A stretch of 64,000 nt of DNA from assembly GCA_950295325.1 (NCBI GenBank), contig OX485804.1, positions 33,726,001 through 33,790,000 on the forward strand, given 5' to 3'. Each line of letters starts with the position of its first letter. The first letter of the stretch is position 1. Positions 37,901-47,240 of this stretch are shown piece after piece. The translations under genes were made by a program, and so were the position numbers. Below the pieces are notes generated by a model. That model ran no database searches. It worked only from the letters and a program-made list of their open reading frames with translations, and was not told where the DNA came from. The stretch is from Polytrichum commune. Lineage: Eukaryota > Streptophyta > Polytrichopsida > Polytrichales > Polytrichaceae.

Positions 37901-38610
37901 GAGCTGTTAAAATCAGTCTCTGAACTTCGGTACATATAACTCTTGATTAGAATCTACAATTAACTTTGGTACATAAATTTAGTTAGCTGAATCTACCAAA
38001 TCTTCAAAAGCAGGACTCCCACCAACATTGGATGTACCAATGAGAATCTACAACTCAACAGATGAAATGATCAGGATTACAGCAGTCCAAGATTCAAATC
38101 CAACCCGATCAACCAAAGGTGGAGGTGAGCTCATTGCTTCTAAAAACAAAATAAGGCACCAAGGTTCGATTATATAATTAGGTCCGTGGATACATTCAGC
38201 TTCGATGGAAGAGAATATTGATCCGGACATAACTAAACCTTCAATTAGTTGTGGTAGAGACTGTTACAGGTTTCAGGGTTAATCTTTGAAAAATTGGCGT
38301 ACATTTCAAAACAAGAACTGCTTTGAAAAGGCTGCCAGCGCACTTAACTTGGATAATTTGTAATTGTGGAAGAAGTTCTTAGAACTCACCATTGAAATTC
38401 GACAGCGGCCTCCTCTTCGAGCCTCCGAAGAAACCCCCTCCTCTGAAATTGTTGACACAGACATGGCTGCTGCTTAATCCCTCCACCATCAGAATGCCCC
38501 GAAGATTCCTTATCCTTACCACTAACCGAGTCATCTTCTTCGACATCCTCACCTACTTCTACACCAAACCCCTTCTCTAATCCTCCACATGCTTCCACGT
38601 CTATCGTCAT
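25989..38610 (-). CDS. multi-pass membrane protein of unrecognised family, 575 aa
   Basis: Coding exons in transcript order: 38610-38390, 37414-37263, 36925-36843, 35753-35661, 34991-34824, 34105-33717, 32553-32441, 30973-30789, 29946-29849, 29163-29046, 26096-25989 (stop TGA). All phases join and sum to 1,728 nt, strong evidence of a real gene. Residues 1-74 are acidic and Ser/Gly-rich. Hydrophobic segments lie near 80-97, 119-146, 345-368 (weak), 380-405, 470-496, 501-521 and 541-569, so about six membrane spans. A hydrophilic cytosolic-type region (150-340) contains a basic cluster and a cysteine-rich stretch (NNCAYCVKNFC..). A 60-residue loop follows 407, rich in charged residues. I do not recognise the family and assign no function; a channel or transporter is possible. 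Donors of exons 4, 7 and 8 (GTACTG, GTTTGT, GTAAAC) are weak. Confidence 0.85.
26740..26772. repeat. (CT)n microsatellite
   Basis: An uninterrupted TCTC run at about 26748-26772 in intron 10 of the membrane gene. Confidence 0.9.
27861..27901. repeat. telomere-like CCCTAAA tract
   Basis: Several adjacent units of the plant telomere repeat on the + strand, some with an extra or missing base, inside intron 10 of the membrane gene. Shorter matches occur near 35070-35100, 37500-37515 and 58090-58112. It is too short for a telomere relic and could be a chance or repair-derived insertion. Confidence 0.85.
28472..28837 (+). mobile_element. AGGTAGACATGCC MITE (copy in membrane-gene intron 10)
   Basis: Begins AAGTAGACATGCCTAATTTG and ends AAGACCCATCACCTTA, with the family's internal landmarks in order. 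It lies opposite in strand to the host gene. Confidence 0.75.
29203..29768. repeat. 290-bp tandem duplication in membrane-gene intron 9
   Basis: Units at about 29203-29480 and 29493-29768 share GACATTGAACAAAA, GCTAACTCAACATT, GATTCATTC and TTTGGTAGGCAT. The units are clearly diverged, so the duplication is not recent. Confidence 0.85.
30015..30292 (-). mobile_element. AGGTAGACATGCC MITE, truncated, in membrane-gene intron 8
   Basis: Minus-orientation copy retaining the CCTCAATTATGTTG, GAGCATGTAGTCCAATCT and CATCACTCAAATAAAGGTGT landmarks but lacking one end. Confidence 0.65.
30982..31630. repeat. ~327-bp tandem duplication in membrane-gene intron 7
   Basis: Units at about 30982-31308 and 31310-31630 share GATACACTCATTGTTCTGCA-like starts, ACTTAGCCAAGTCAACA and TTTGGTTACCTCAT-like blocks. 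The first unit starts about 10 bp upstream of the exon 8 acceptor. A diverged third copy is at about 62335-62480. Confidence 0.8.
32052..32419 (-). mobile_element. AGGTAGACATGCC MITE in membrane-gene intron 7
   Basis: Full-length minus-orientation copy, from GGTGGGTCTTAATTGG to GGCACGTCTACCA. Its edge is about 20 bp from the exon 7 donor at 32440. Confidence 0.8.
32659..33126. mobile_element. GGGYCACTT MITE (copy 2) in membrane-gene intron 6
   Basis: Left end GGGTCACTTTACACTAG, right end reversed GGGCCACTTTATGCTATG, with a perfect TAA duplication on both sides (32656-32658, 33127-33129). A 3-bp TWA duplication is the mark of PIF/Harbinger insertion. Confidence 0.85.
33147..33570. mobile_element. 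AGGTATTT MITE family (copy 1)
   Basis: Begins after TTA with AGGTATTTGGTATCAC and ends near AATAAATACCT. Blocks GGTTACACTAATGG, GGCATTAGTATGCTCAA, CTTCCTCTTGCATACTAAAA and ATCATCTCAAGCACTCCAAT recur at 42559. It contains a 13-bp inverted repeat GTTACACTAATGG near 33212-33243. Confidence 0.7.
35154..35523. mobile_element. AGGTATGYGG MITE (copy 2) in membrane-gene intron 4
   Basis: Left end AGGTATGTGGATGTTATTCG after TTA; right end ACCGAATAACACCCGTATAT. A ~370-bp member of the family of 37028, with a longer unrelated interior. Confidence 0.8.
36300..36671 (+). mobile_element. AGGTAGACATGCC MITE in membrane-gene intron 3
   Basis: Landmarks TGCCTAATTCAGTACCTC, CACCAAAAAGACATGTGTT, GGGGGACCTATATGATCATC and GACCCGCTTACCTTA appear in order. 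The left TIR is eroded to AGATGTGCC. Confidence 0.75.
37028..37238. mobile_element. AGGTATGCGG MITE (copy 1) in membrane-gene intron 2
   Basis: A 211-bp element whose 23-bp ends (37028-37050 and 37216-37238) match at 22 of 23 positions, starting AGGTATGCGGGTGTTATTCG. It is flanked by TTA on both sides (37025-37027, 37239-37241). It is the best-preserved Harbinger-like MITE in the window. It ends about 24 bp from the exon 2 donor. Confidence 0.9.
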
Positions 38611-39116
38611 CCCTCAATCAACCTTCCACTTCGGCCGCCGAAGACTTCACACCAAAATCCTGTCATCCACAAACAAAACAAAACTAATAAATCATCTTCT
38701 CTCTGAATGATGATTTTTTCCTTCGAATTGGTTGTTCATGGACAAGTTGTGGAGCTTGGCCAGGATTAGGGAATTCCTGTGAAATGATACCGATCTTCAT
38801 TGGGCTAAGTTAGCATGGCTTTGAGAGTCAACAACTGATTGATCTCTCTGCTACTTCAGCTACATTCAAAGTTGTTAGTTGTAATCTTTGTGATTTCAGT
38901 TGTGTGACTTCGGCTGACCACATCTGTGATCTCACATTGGCGCAATCTCACTTTAAATTGCAAAGGTTGATGACTCGAATCTTAGCGGGTCTTGTGATTC
39001 ACGTGTCAAAAACGCTTAAGGGGCGGGCGCTTTATATAGAATGATGGGGTGCAAGGGGGAGGGTCCAACCAAATGGAGCAATCCTATTGGCCAAGAGATG
39101 TACCGAATGCCATTGA
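38611..39116. other. upstream region of the membrane gene
   Basis: Should contain the promoter and 5' leader of the minus-strand membrane gene. TTTATATAGAATG near 39030-39042 is AT-rich, but I cannot place a transcription start. No other gene is seen. Confidence 0.4.
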
Positions 39117-39765
39117 GGTAGATTAGGCTAATGTGGACATCTCCAATTCTATGGAATCACCCAGCCGATGGATTCGAGCATTAGAAGCTTGAGCACGTTA
39201 GCAATTATGAATCAGAACCAAAGAATTTGAAATCGGAGTTGAGGAAGGTGTTGATCTAGGCTCTGGAACGAAAAAGTCTCTACTACTCAATGTGGTGTTG
39301 TAGGGGGGAACTCTTTTATCAGTCAATGTTGTGTAAGTGGACAACATCATTAGTAGATCCTACATGGGTCATTTGTCAATGAAAACCAAGTTCAATGCCA
39401 ATATTGGATGTGTAATGTCTCTAAAGTGGTCACATGTAACAAAAAATGTTGTTGAATTGTTTTTTCATTATAGAATGCCCACAATACAATTTCGTTGGCA
39501 GCTCACAACTACATGCCGCTTCCTAATTTGCCCACATTGGGCACAAATATCAAGCATGTCATAGCTTGGTGGATGGTGCTCCTCATTATGGAGGATGATG
39601 GGTGTAGTTTGACTTTTGCAAAGGTGACTAAACCCAAATATTATCAAGGCGGCAACTAAATCACCATGTGTTTCTCACCCACCAAATTAAAGCAACTATA
39701 GCACCCATCAGGAGCCAAAAATAAGCACCCGATTAAGGAAGCTAATCAAATTAACCTCATCTACC
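39117..39765 (+). mobile_element. GGTAGATGAGGTTAAT element (copy 1)
   Basis: About 650 bp, ending ATTAACCTCATCTACC-TTA; the left end is eroded (GGTAGATTAGGCTAAT). The interior (ACAACATCATTAGTAGATCC, TGTAATGTCTCTAAAGTGGT, TTCATTATAGAATGCCCACA) matches the inverted copy at 60835-61442. Confidence 0.8.
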
Positions 39766-40123
39766 TTAGGTGAGTGTCCAAGACTGAGAGGAGGCAAAGC
39801 GAGGTGCCTCCTACATGACATCTTTTTTAAGGGAATCACTAATGGTTTGAACTTAAGGAATGGAACTCAAAGGAGAGTTCATGTTTTGGAGAATCGTTTT
39901 GGAAGGTGGGGTCCAATTTAAGGGTCCAATTTGCCTCAAGTTGCTTCAAATTGGTCTTTGTGTTCTTAGATTGTGGACCCCCATCTAAAGTGCCCTTAAG
40001 TAAAGTTATCATGCAAATGTTGATCCAAAGGAGTTTGTAAGTCAAGGTAGGGCAATGGGTCTTGAAGGGGCATTTTTTTTCCCTCTCTTTACTCACTTCT
40101 TGTAGGATATGAAACATTTAATC

Positions 40124-40506
40124 AAGGTAGATGGGTGTTTAATGGTTACTTTTTTCCAACTATCCAACTTCTTGCAGGATCTAAAACACACAATCAACAC
40201 AAGATGAATAGCAAATCCCAAGTGAGGTTGTAGCTACATTCCTCATGATTATCATAGCTCGTATGGATATTTTATTCATTATCAAGGTGAACATTCTAGT
40301 ACTTATATGGTCATATAGCTCCCCCGTGAGCTCCCCCAATAATGTTAACCATTCAACCTAGAATGCTTATCATATTTGAGCACACATTCCCATCTCGTTT
40401 GATACATGTCCATCTTGTATCCATTCTTAAAGCCACACCAAACCACATATCATTCAAAAAGTATGTGTCCTAATGAGAAAAATACCCTAAAAAGGCTTGG
40501 CTGCCT
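40124..40506 (-). mobile_element. AGGTAGACATGCC MITE inserted in a family member
   Basis: Full-length minus-orientation copy from AAGGTAGATGGGTGTTTAAT to GGCTTGGCTGCCTTA. The TTAA(T) sequence occurs at both junctions with the outer copy. Confidence 0.8.
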
Positions 40507-40748
40507 TAATGGGAGATGAGTACCAATCCAAATTGTGCATGTTCATCCCTCATAATTTTTGGAGCTAGTATGAAAATCCCATCGATTGTCAAAGTGAAGA
40601 TTCTATGAATCGTTAAATGTTTACATGAGTCCCCTCAATTATGTTAATTATTTCGTCCATAATAGTTAACAAACCTTGAGCACAAAGTCCAATCTCTTTT
40701 CATCACACGCCTTTGTGGTGTTTGTCCTTAGATTCACACCCAACTGAC

Positions 40749-41246
40749 CACGGGTAGATCACTCTAAGGCATTTTTGTGCACCACGTGCGGCTGGGGGTT
40801 TTTTTGTTTTGGGGCTATTTACCTTCAAGGGCTGAATTAAAGCCTCCCTATAATTACTTAAATTTCAAAAATGGCCCATTTGTTTGCACCCTTCCATTAC
40901 TTATATTGTCCAAGTCACTGCAATTTTTTGTACTCTATGTTCCTTTTATGTAATTTTGGACAGACGGAAATCCCAATTATCATCCATCCCCGTGAGTCCT
41001 AAACCCATTTACATATCATACTAAACATACCTTCTAGGATCCTTACCTTCAGCCCCTATATTAAATTTACAAAAAAATAATGGCCCACGTTTTATGTCCA
41101 TCTAACTTACTTATAATGGGATTGTCTACATTTAATGGCCCCTTCATTATTTGGAATTCCTTTATAATTTTTATTTCAAATGATTTGAATCCTCTCTATA
41201 TTATGCCGCACGTCGTTTTTAAAATGCACTAAGTGATCTACCCGTG
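40749..41246. mobile_element. 498-bp non-autonomous element, 8-bp TSD (hAT-like)
   Basis: Perfect 15-bp terminal inverted repeats CACGGGTAGATCACT (40749-40763 and 41232-41246), weaker pairing continuing inward to about 28 bp, and a perfect 8-bp target duplication CAACTGAC (40741-40748 and 41247-41254). An 8-bp duplication is typical of hAT elements (also P and Merlin). There is no coding capacity. Confidence 0.9.
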
Positions 41247-41439
41247 CAACTGACACCACTCAACTTAATACGTGTGTATGTTGAAGGTCATAAACCGAAA
41301 TAGGCACATCTAACTTACTTTATGTGACTTCACAACTTTGTTCTTCATCAACTTTCAAGTTTGTAGCAATCATGTAAGCTTGGAGAACCATTCCCATCCT
41401 TGCACACATTGGTACTAGAGCCTAATTTAATGTGCACTA

Positions 41440-41816
41440 AGGTAAGTGAGTCTTAAACAAGCATTTTTCACTATGCACCCACTTCTTGTAAGATATGAAA
41501 CACACAATTAGTGTTAAATCACTAGCAAACCCAAATCATGCATGTAGATATTGTCCTTGTCATTTTTGGAGCTCATATGAATATCTTACTCATTGGCAAA
41601 GTGAAGATCCTCCTTCTCATTAACGTGATCATTAAGGTCTCTCTGATTATGTTGATCATTGAACCCATAATGAATAAGATGTTATGAGCATGCAATCCAA
41701 TCTCATTTAAACACGTGTCTTTTTGGTCTCCAATCTTAGATCCACACCAATAACCACTCGCCACTCAAATATAGGTGTTTGATTAAGAAAAAGTAGCCAA
41801 GTAAGCCAACGTACCT
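41440..41816 (-). mobile_element. AGGTAGACATGCC MITE
   Basis: Starts AGGTAAGTGAGTCTTAAA and ends CCAACGTACCT, with the family's central blocks intact (GAGCTCATATGAATATCTTA, CACTCGCCACTCAAATATAG). Confidence 0.75.
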
Positions 41817-42558
41817 CAATTAGAGTGGATTGCATTCAATGCATGGCAAGATGGAAGTATGGCCTAGATATGTGGGCCTTGTGTCATTTGTCCTTAAATG
41901 GGTAGAAGAATAGGGGTTCAACTAACGAGAGGAAAGGGCAATGAGGGAGGGGTACATGAGCTAGGAACAATAGGTTTAGAAGGTATAGACCTACATGTTA
42001 GGTTATGTGCACATTCCTTGGACAATCATGGTGACCATTGAAACTAATTTGAAATATGCATAACCTCTTTCCTATTCTTTAAACTACAAATTTGATATAG
42101 TGCAGATGCGCTAACTAACGTGGAATGCTTGCTAAGGTGGAAGCACCTATAATGGACACTTTGAGTACTTAAGACCCTAAGTTAATGTACTTGAAACAAT
42201 TCCTGAAAGAATACTTCATAAGGTTCTTGCAATCAAGTACACAAAGTTTTGTGTCGTGTGATGTAGGTATGATTATGCAATTCAAAATTTCTTTGTAATT
42301 TTAATTGGTTATGAAGCTTCCCGTCCCCCCAATTTCACCCACAAACAAACAATGTAGACAGTGTTGAGTGTTGACTTTTTGTTAAACCAATGAGTTGCAT
42401 ATTTCACATGTTACAATTATACATGTTATATTCACTCTATATTTAGTATGTGGTTGCCTACTTTGGTTAAAACATAAGCGTCAAACTTTGTTCTTAGAAC
42501 GGAATTGAATGCTTCTACAATATACCATGTGCCCCCTCCTAGTTCACTACATTATTTA
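41817..42558. other. gene-free stretch
   Basis: No supportable gene or clear element boundary; AT-rich sequence only. Confidence 0.5.
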
Positions 42559-43045
42559 AGGTACTTAGTGTCACTTACCCTATTTTGAGACATATGATAG
42601 GTTACACTAACAATCAACAACTTTATCATTAGTGTCACCTTATGACACCTGGCATTCAAGTGTGCTTATTAATATCTTGGCATGAGTATGTTCAATAATG
42701 TTATGAGTTTTATGCTTCTGTTACACAATGGTCTACAAGTTGACTAAAAGTTTACACAACTGACACTTGACATTAGTATGCTAAAACATAATCTTCCTCT
42801 TGCATACTAAAATATAAACACGTGATAATTGCCATTAGTATATTCAATAATACATTCACCTTGCATATTAATACGCAAAACTATCATCTCAGGTATCCCA
42901 ATGTGCTACGCTAAATGTCATAATGTAGATATTTTTTTCACTTATGTTGATGAAGAGGAACATATTGGCATTAAGCATGCATGACACTTTAAGACCCCTC
43001 GGCATCTAGTTTAGGCCCTCCCGTAAATAGTGTATGCGACATCAA
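42559..43045. mobile_element. AGGTATTT MITE family (copy 2)
   Basis: Begins AGGTACTTAGTGTCACTTAC after TTA and follows the block order of 33147-33570. The right end is eroded near CCCATAAACGG, so the boundary is approximate. Confidence 0.6.
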
Positions 43046-43660
43046 ATCCCATAAACGGTGTGAAATGAAGTAGTTAGTACAACAAACAATGCAACCCGCA
43101 CCAAGATTGAAAACATGGTGTAGTTGGAATTGGAAAGAGTGATGTACTTGACCAACATTGGCTTTGTGATGGAAGACCTCATACGCAACAATATGGAAGG
43201 AGAGATTGTACCATCCAAGCACTATATGAATGGAAAGTACATTGATGTACTATCACGGTCTATCACGATGCATGCATACTATTGTCAATTATCTATTCCA
43301 CAAAATAATAGCTTTACAATAAACTCTTTGTTTATGTTGTAACAACCTTAAGGTCATTAAGTGTACGGATCTATTTATCTTGCACCAAATGTGACATTGT
43401 CCTCAATGGATGGTAAGTACACAAATATCGTCTATTAGTGTCACTAGGTGGTATGTGTTTGTTTGTTAGTTTAAGTAATAAAACTATTCCCCCCGCGGAG
43501 GACAACAACAACATGTGACATGCAATTGATCACACTCTTTTCTTGGAATGTGTAGTAGATTTCACAATTGCCACTCAAATGCTATATTTACCAAGATGGT
43601 GACACTACACTGAAGAGTGTCTTTAGTGTCATGAATTCTATTTGCCTTGCTCAGTACTAA

Positions 43661-44164
43661 GGGTCGCTTCACTCCACGGCATGTCCAAGTCGAGAGGCCG
43701 TGGGATTAAATGGCCAAACTTTGTTGAGAGTCCAAAGAAATGGGCTGAAAATAATAGCCAATCAAGTATAGGAATTGAAGCCTTTGGCCAAGCAAAGTGT
43801 GAAGCCTCCAAAGGTCAAGCCCAAAGTCCAGAGGAAGAAGGAGCATCCCACTTTATTCCCTGCCCAAAACTACCCCTCCAATCTAACAACCAAGATCTTG
43901 TCAACTTTTGATTTTGTTATGAAAAAAAAGAACCGACGGCCTCTTGATCATAGTTTGGGTTTTCATTCTTGTCCGACCCAAACTTCCTTCGAGAGTCCGT
44001 CGCCTTGGTAAAAAAATACTGCCATGTAGGCATTTTAAATCGTGACGGCTTGTGAACTTTGGCCTCTAGTGTGAAGGGTCGAGAGCCCGAATTCTTAGTT
44101 TCTTGCAATCTGATTGGTGGAAATCAACAACCTCTCGACCTTTGACCATAGTGTGAAGCGGCCC
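43661..44164. mobile_element. GGGYCRCTT MITE (copy 3)
   Basis: A 504-bp element with ends GGGTCGCTTCACTCCACG and, reversed, GGGCCGCTTCACACTATG. It has a perfect TAA duplication at 43658-43660 and 44165-44167. Open frames inside are short and unshared with other copies. Confidence 0.85.
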
Positions 44165-47100
44165 TAATTGTAAACCACATGTGTAGTGCCACCAACACTA
44201 AATGTAAACCTAACCTTATCTGTCATTCTTTGTAAAACAAAATTGGATGTTTTAGAATTACAATGTTGCGTTTATTGTCATTTATTAAGTGATTTATGAT
44301 CCAAATTTCAATCATTCACGACAATAATTCATTACAACCATGGTAGGATGCAAAATGTATCAAAAGTGGAAGAAAAAAAAGTAAATTGGGATATTTGTAA
44401 ACTTCTTCATAAGAAATGCCATTAGAAAAGGTACCACAATGACGTTAAATACAATGTCTAGCCTAGTTGTGGCTTGATAACAATACATGATGTTGGGTAG
44501 CAAGTGAGGACTTGGGAATAACCTAAAAGTACATCCACCGAAAGACTCCAAAGTCTCAAATTCTAGATTACACTCTTCCCTATTTGACCCTTGTGTTGGC
44601 AGTTTATCTTTATTTCTATGGACAAGCGTTTACTAGGTATACAAACTACGCATGGTTTTAGTGTGGCCCACATGTATCATCATTGACCCATGTTAATTTC
44701 ATGGGTGGCATTTCGGCACTTGTAGAATGTGGTAGAGGACACTTAGTGCTACGTAGTAAGTCACGAAGACACTCTAAAGAACACGACACATCAATTGAAT
44801 GTCACATGTATAATGCAACATTACCTATACAACATGGTATGTAATACTAACATTATTTTCAATGATTTTAGTAGAGGCACCTCATGTACATAATTGACTT
44901 TAATGATATCATATCGAGTACTTAAAAGTTGTCTTGTTTTTGTTATTGTGTGGACCAACCATTAGTTAGAGCGCTAATGCTAGGTCTAGCTACCTACTCG
45001 TTAACTTCCACAAAACCAACTTTCACCCGGTGATGCAATCAAAGGTTGTTGATAAACACTTAAATGTGTTATGTAACTTGCAATCAAATTACATTTTATT
45101 TGAATCATGTATCCAAACGTTTTATTGGCTAAGGGCAAGGCCAATGAAACATGGACATGCATGTGGGAAATACATTACAACATTGACGATATATAGCTTG
45201 TAATGTTTAGGTAGTGCAATTGACGATGTCTTTTCCTCCCCCCTTGCATTTTTATGTTTTTTTTATGCAAAGTGGGCTTGGTTTGCAAGTTGCAACCTTG
45301 AATTCGAGTGACAATTGCTTTATTTTAGGCAACATCTTTTTTATTAGGCAACATCTGCTTTCTTTTTGCCAACATGCACATGCATCGTTGACCTTGTTTA
45401 AAGGTATGAATGATCGATGTCCCTAAACCGTCACAAGAGCTTGACATTCTAGTGGTGGACAACCGAATAGGTAGTGCATTCTCAACTTGTATAGTTGAAT
45501 TGTCTTTGTCAGCAATAAGATAAGCTACCCTAAAAGCAAGTGATGTGTGGTTGAGTGTGGGTTCAAGGACGGCCAGATAATGACATTTTTTATAAAAAAA
45601 AAACTGGACTAAATGCTAAAAAACCATAAGCTATTCTAGGTTGGGAAACCAACCTTGGGGGGGGGGGGTTGTGGGGCATATATGGACATCCAATGTGGTA
45701 TTCATATGAACCACACAAACTATGGACTACACTAAATGTTGTATTTTTTGTCATATTGTATTTGATGTCATGGTAGTAAGTTTTTTTGATGACGCTTCTC
45801 ATGAACAAGTTTACAAATAATGTCACAAATGATTGAATTTTGGATGAAATCCATGCCGTTTATTGGAACAAAGTTTGGTATATTATGCATCCTAACATTC
45901 TTGTAATGTAATATTGTCACAGATGTTTGGATTTTGGATGAAGAATCACTTAGTAAGTGACAATAAATTGCAACATTGTAAATCTATAAAACCCAACTAC
46001 TCTTTTTTCTAATTCTTTTTTTTACGAGGATTGACAAATGATGTAAGGTTTCCACTTAGTGTTGGTGACACTACATGGGCAGTTTACAATTAGGATCGAC
46101 CAAGACAAATAGAATTGGTGGCACTAAATACAACATTTATTGCAATTTTGACCGATGTTTTTGCAAAGTAGAATAGTGAAATTCGTGACGATTTGTTTTG
46201 TGAGAACAAGTTACCATCTTCTCCTGTAAGCTGCTGTGAGAATGCTTGAGGGAAACGGCTAAACCCTTGGATTAATTACACTTATTTACTAATCATCTTG
46301 TACTAATCATGTGTCCTAATAGTCCATGAGGAGTGGGCCCATAATAATAAACAGTGACCATTCACCTACTGTAATGTACGTAATTAGAGTGCAAGATTTT
46401 AGGGTTTATGGGTTTCGGAGGTGGTCGTGGTTCTAGCATGCTCGACTACTTATTAGATTAACTTACTTCCTGCGCTTTAGGAGTGGCGTTGTGTTCGAGC
46501 GACGCGTGCTCCAAAGTGCAAGCATCGGTCGGCAGCTCGGCTACTTCGTCATTATTGGCTTTTCTGTGTTCTGACGATTCCGATGATTTTCAAGCTTAAG
46601 CGGAGTCTTCGTTGACAGAAAGAAAAGGAAGGAAAGAAAACCTCTCCTCTCCTCTTCCCCGCAGAAGAGCAACTCACTAATAATTAAGACTACCTACTCA
46701 AGAATATTGTAAATTTGGTGCTGCTGGGGAGTCACTGGAAAGTTCTGTCGTTGTAAGTAAGAAAGTTCCACGATTGTCAACTGACTCCACGCTCCACACT
46801 TCCTTCAAGCTTTGCAGGCTTAAGAAGTCCTCGCATGTCTCAGGCAGGCAACAGGCAGGTGGGAATGAAAGGAGGAGAAACACCAGCATAAGCATTCGCT
46901 CGAAGGATCTCCCTGCCCTGTTCCAATTTAGTAAGGTTTTTGATGCGTTTGAAGATTTCTACTAGGGAATTTTGGAGCCCGGAAACGCACATTTTGGTCG
47001 CAAATTGGCCTACACACGAAGACCTTGAGCGTAATGCACGAGTTTTGATTTCGGAGTTCACGAGCTTAGGGTGTGTGTGATCGCAGCAATAAATAGTGGA

Positions 47101-47240
47101 GTAATAGGGGGTTTAAAGTTGGAACTCTGAGTTTCTTGAAGGCGCAGTACGAAAGAGCTGAGAGAATTGTAAGTTCGCCGTTAGGGAAATTAATAAAGAT
47201 ATAAATAGTTGTGATTAGGAGGGGAGGGAAGGTTTTGGTC
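44165..47240. other. intergenic region upstream of the NHX gene
   Basis: A degraded MITE with a G-run (about 45655-45668) lies near 45470-45715. The last ~800 bp become GC-richer and contain a purine/pyrimidine-rich block near 46618-46660, likely promoter and 5' leader of the NHX gene. A minus-strand open frame at 46698-46895 is listed separately. Confidence 0.5.
46698..46895 (-). CDS. possible small secreted-type ORF, 65 aa
   Basis: A minus-strand ATG frame encodes MLMLVFLLLSFPPACCLPET followed by a polar, mostly acidic tail. The first ~17 residues look like a signal peptide ending near a small-residue cleavage site. There is no homologue I recognise and no supporting splice or promoter signal. 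A random 65-codon frame in this GC-richer block is just as likely. It lies head-to-head with the NHX gene, about 350 bp away. Confidence 0.15.
   Translation of the reverse strand: MLMLVFLLLSFPPACCLPETCEDFLSLQSLKEVWSVESVDNRGTFLLTTTELSSDSPAAPNLQYS

Larger units (their letters stand above)
40045..41317 (-). mobile_element. AGGTAGACATGCC MITE split by two later insertions
   Basis: Outer element: starts AAGGTAGGGCAATGGGTCTT, breaks at about 40120 after GAAACATTTAA, resumes at about 40505 with TTAATGGGAGATGAGTACC, breaks again at 40748 and resumes at 41247, ending GGCACATCTAACTTA near 41317. Landmarks of the family follow in the right order once the two inserts are skipped. The inner insertion at 40124-40506 belongs to the same family. 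Confidence 0.8.

Noticed and set aside
43642-44011. Overlapping 89- and 78-codon frames
   Set aside because: They lie within the MITE at 43661-44164 and are not shared by its other copies.
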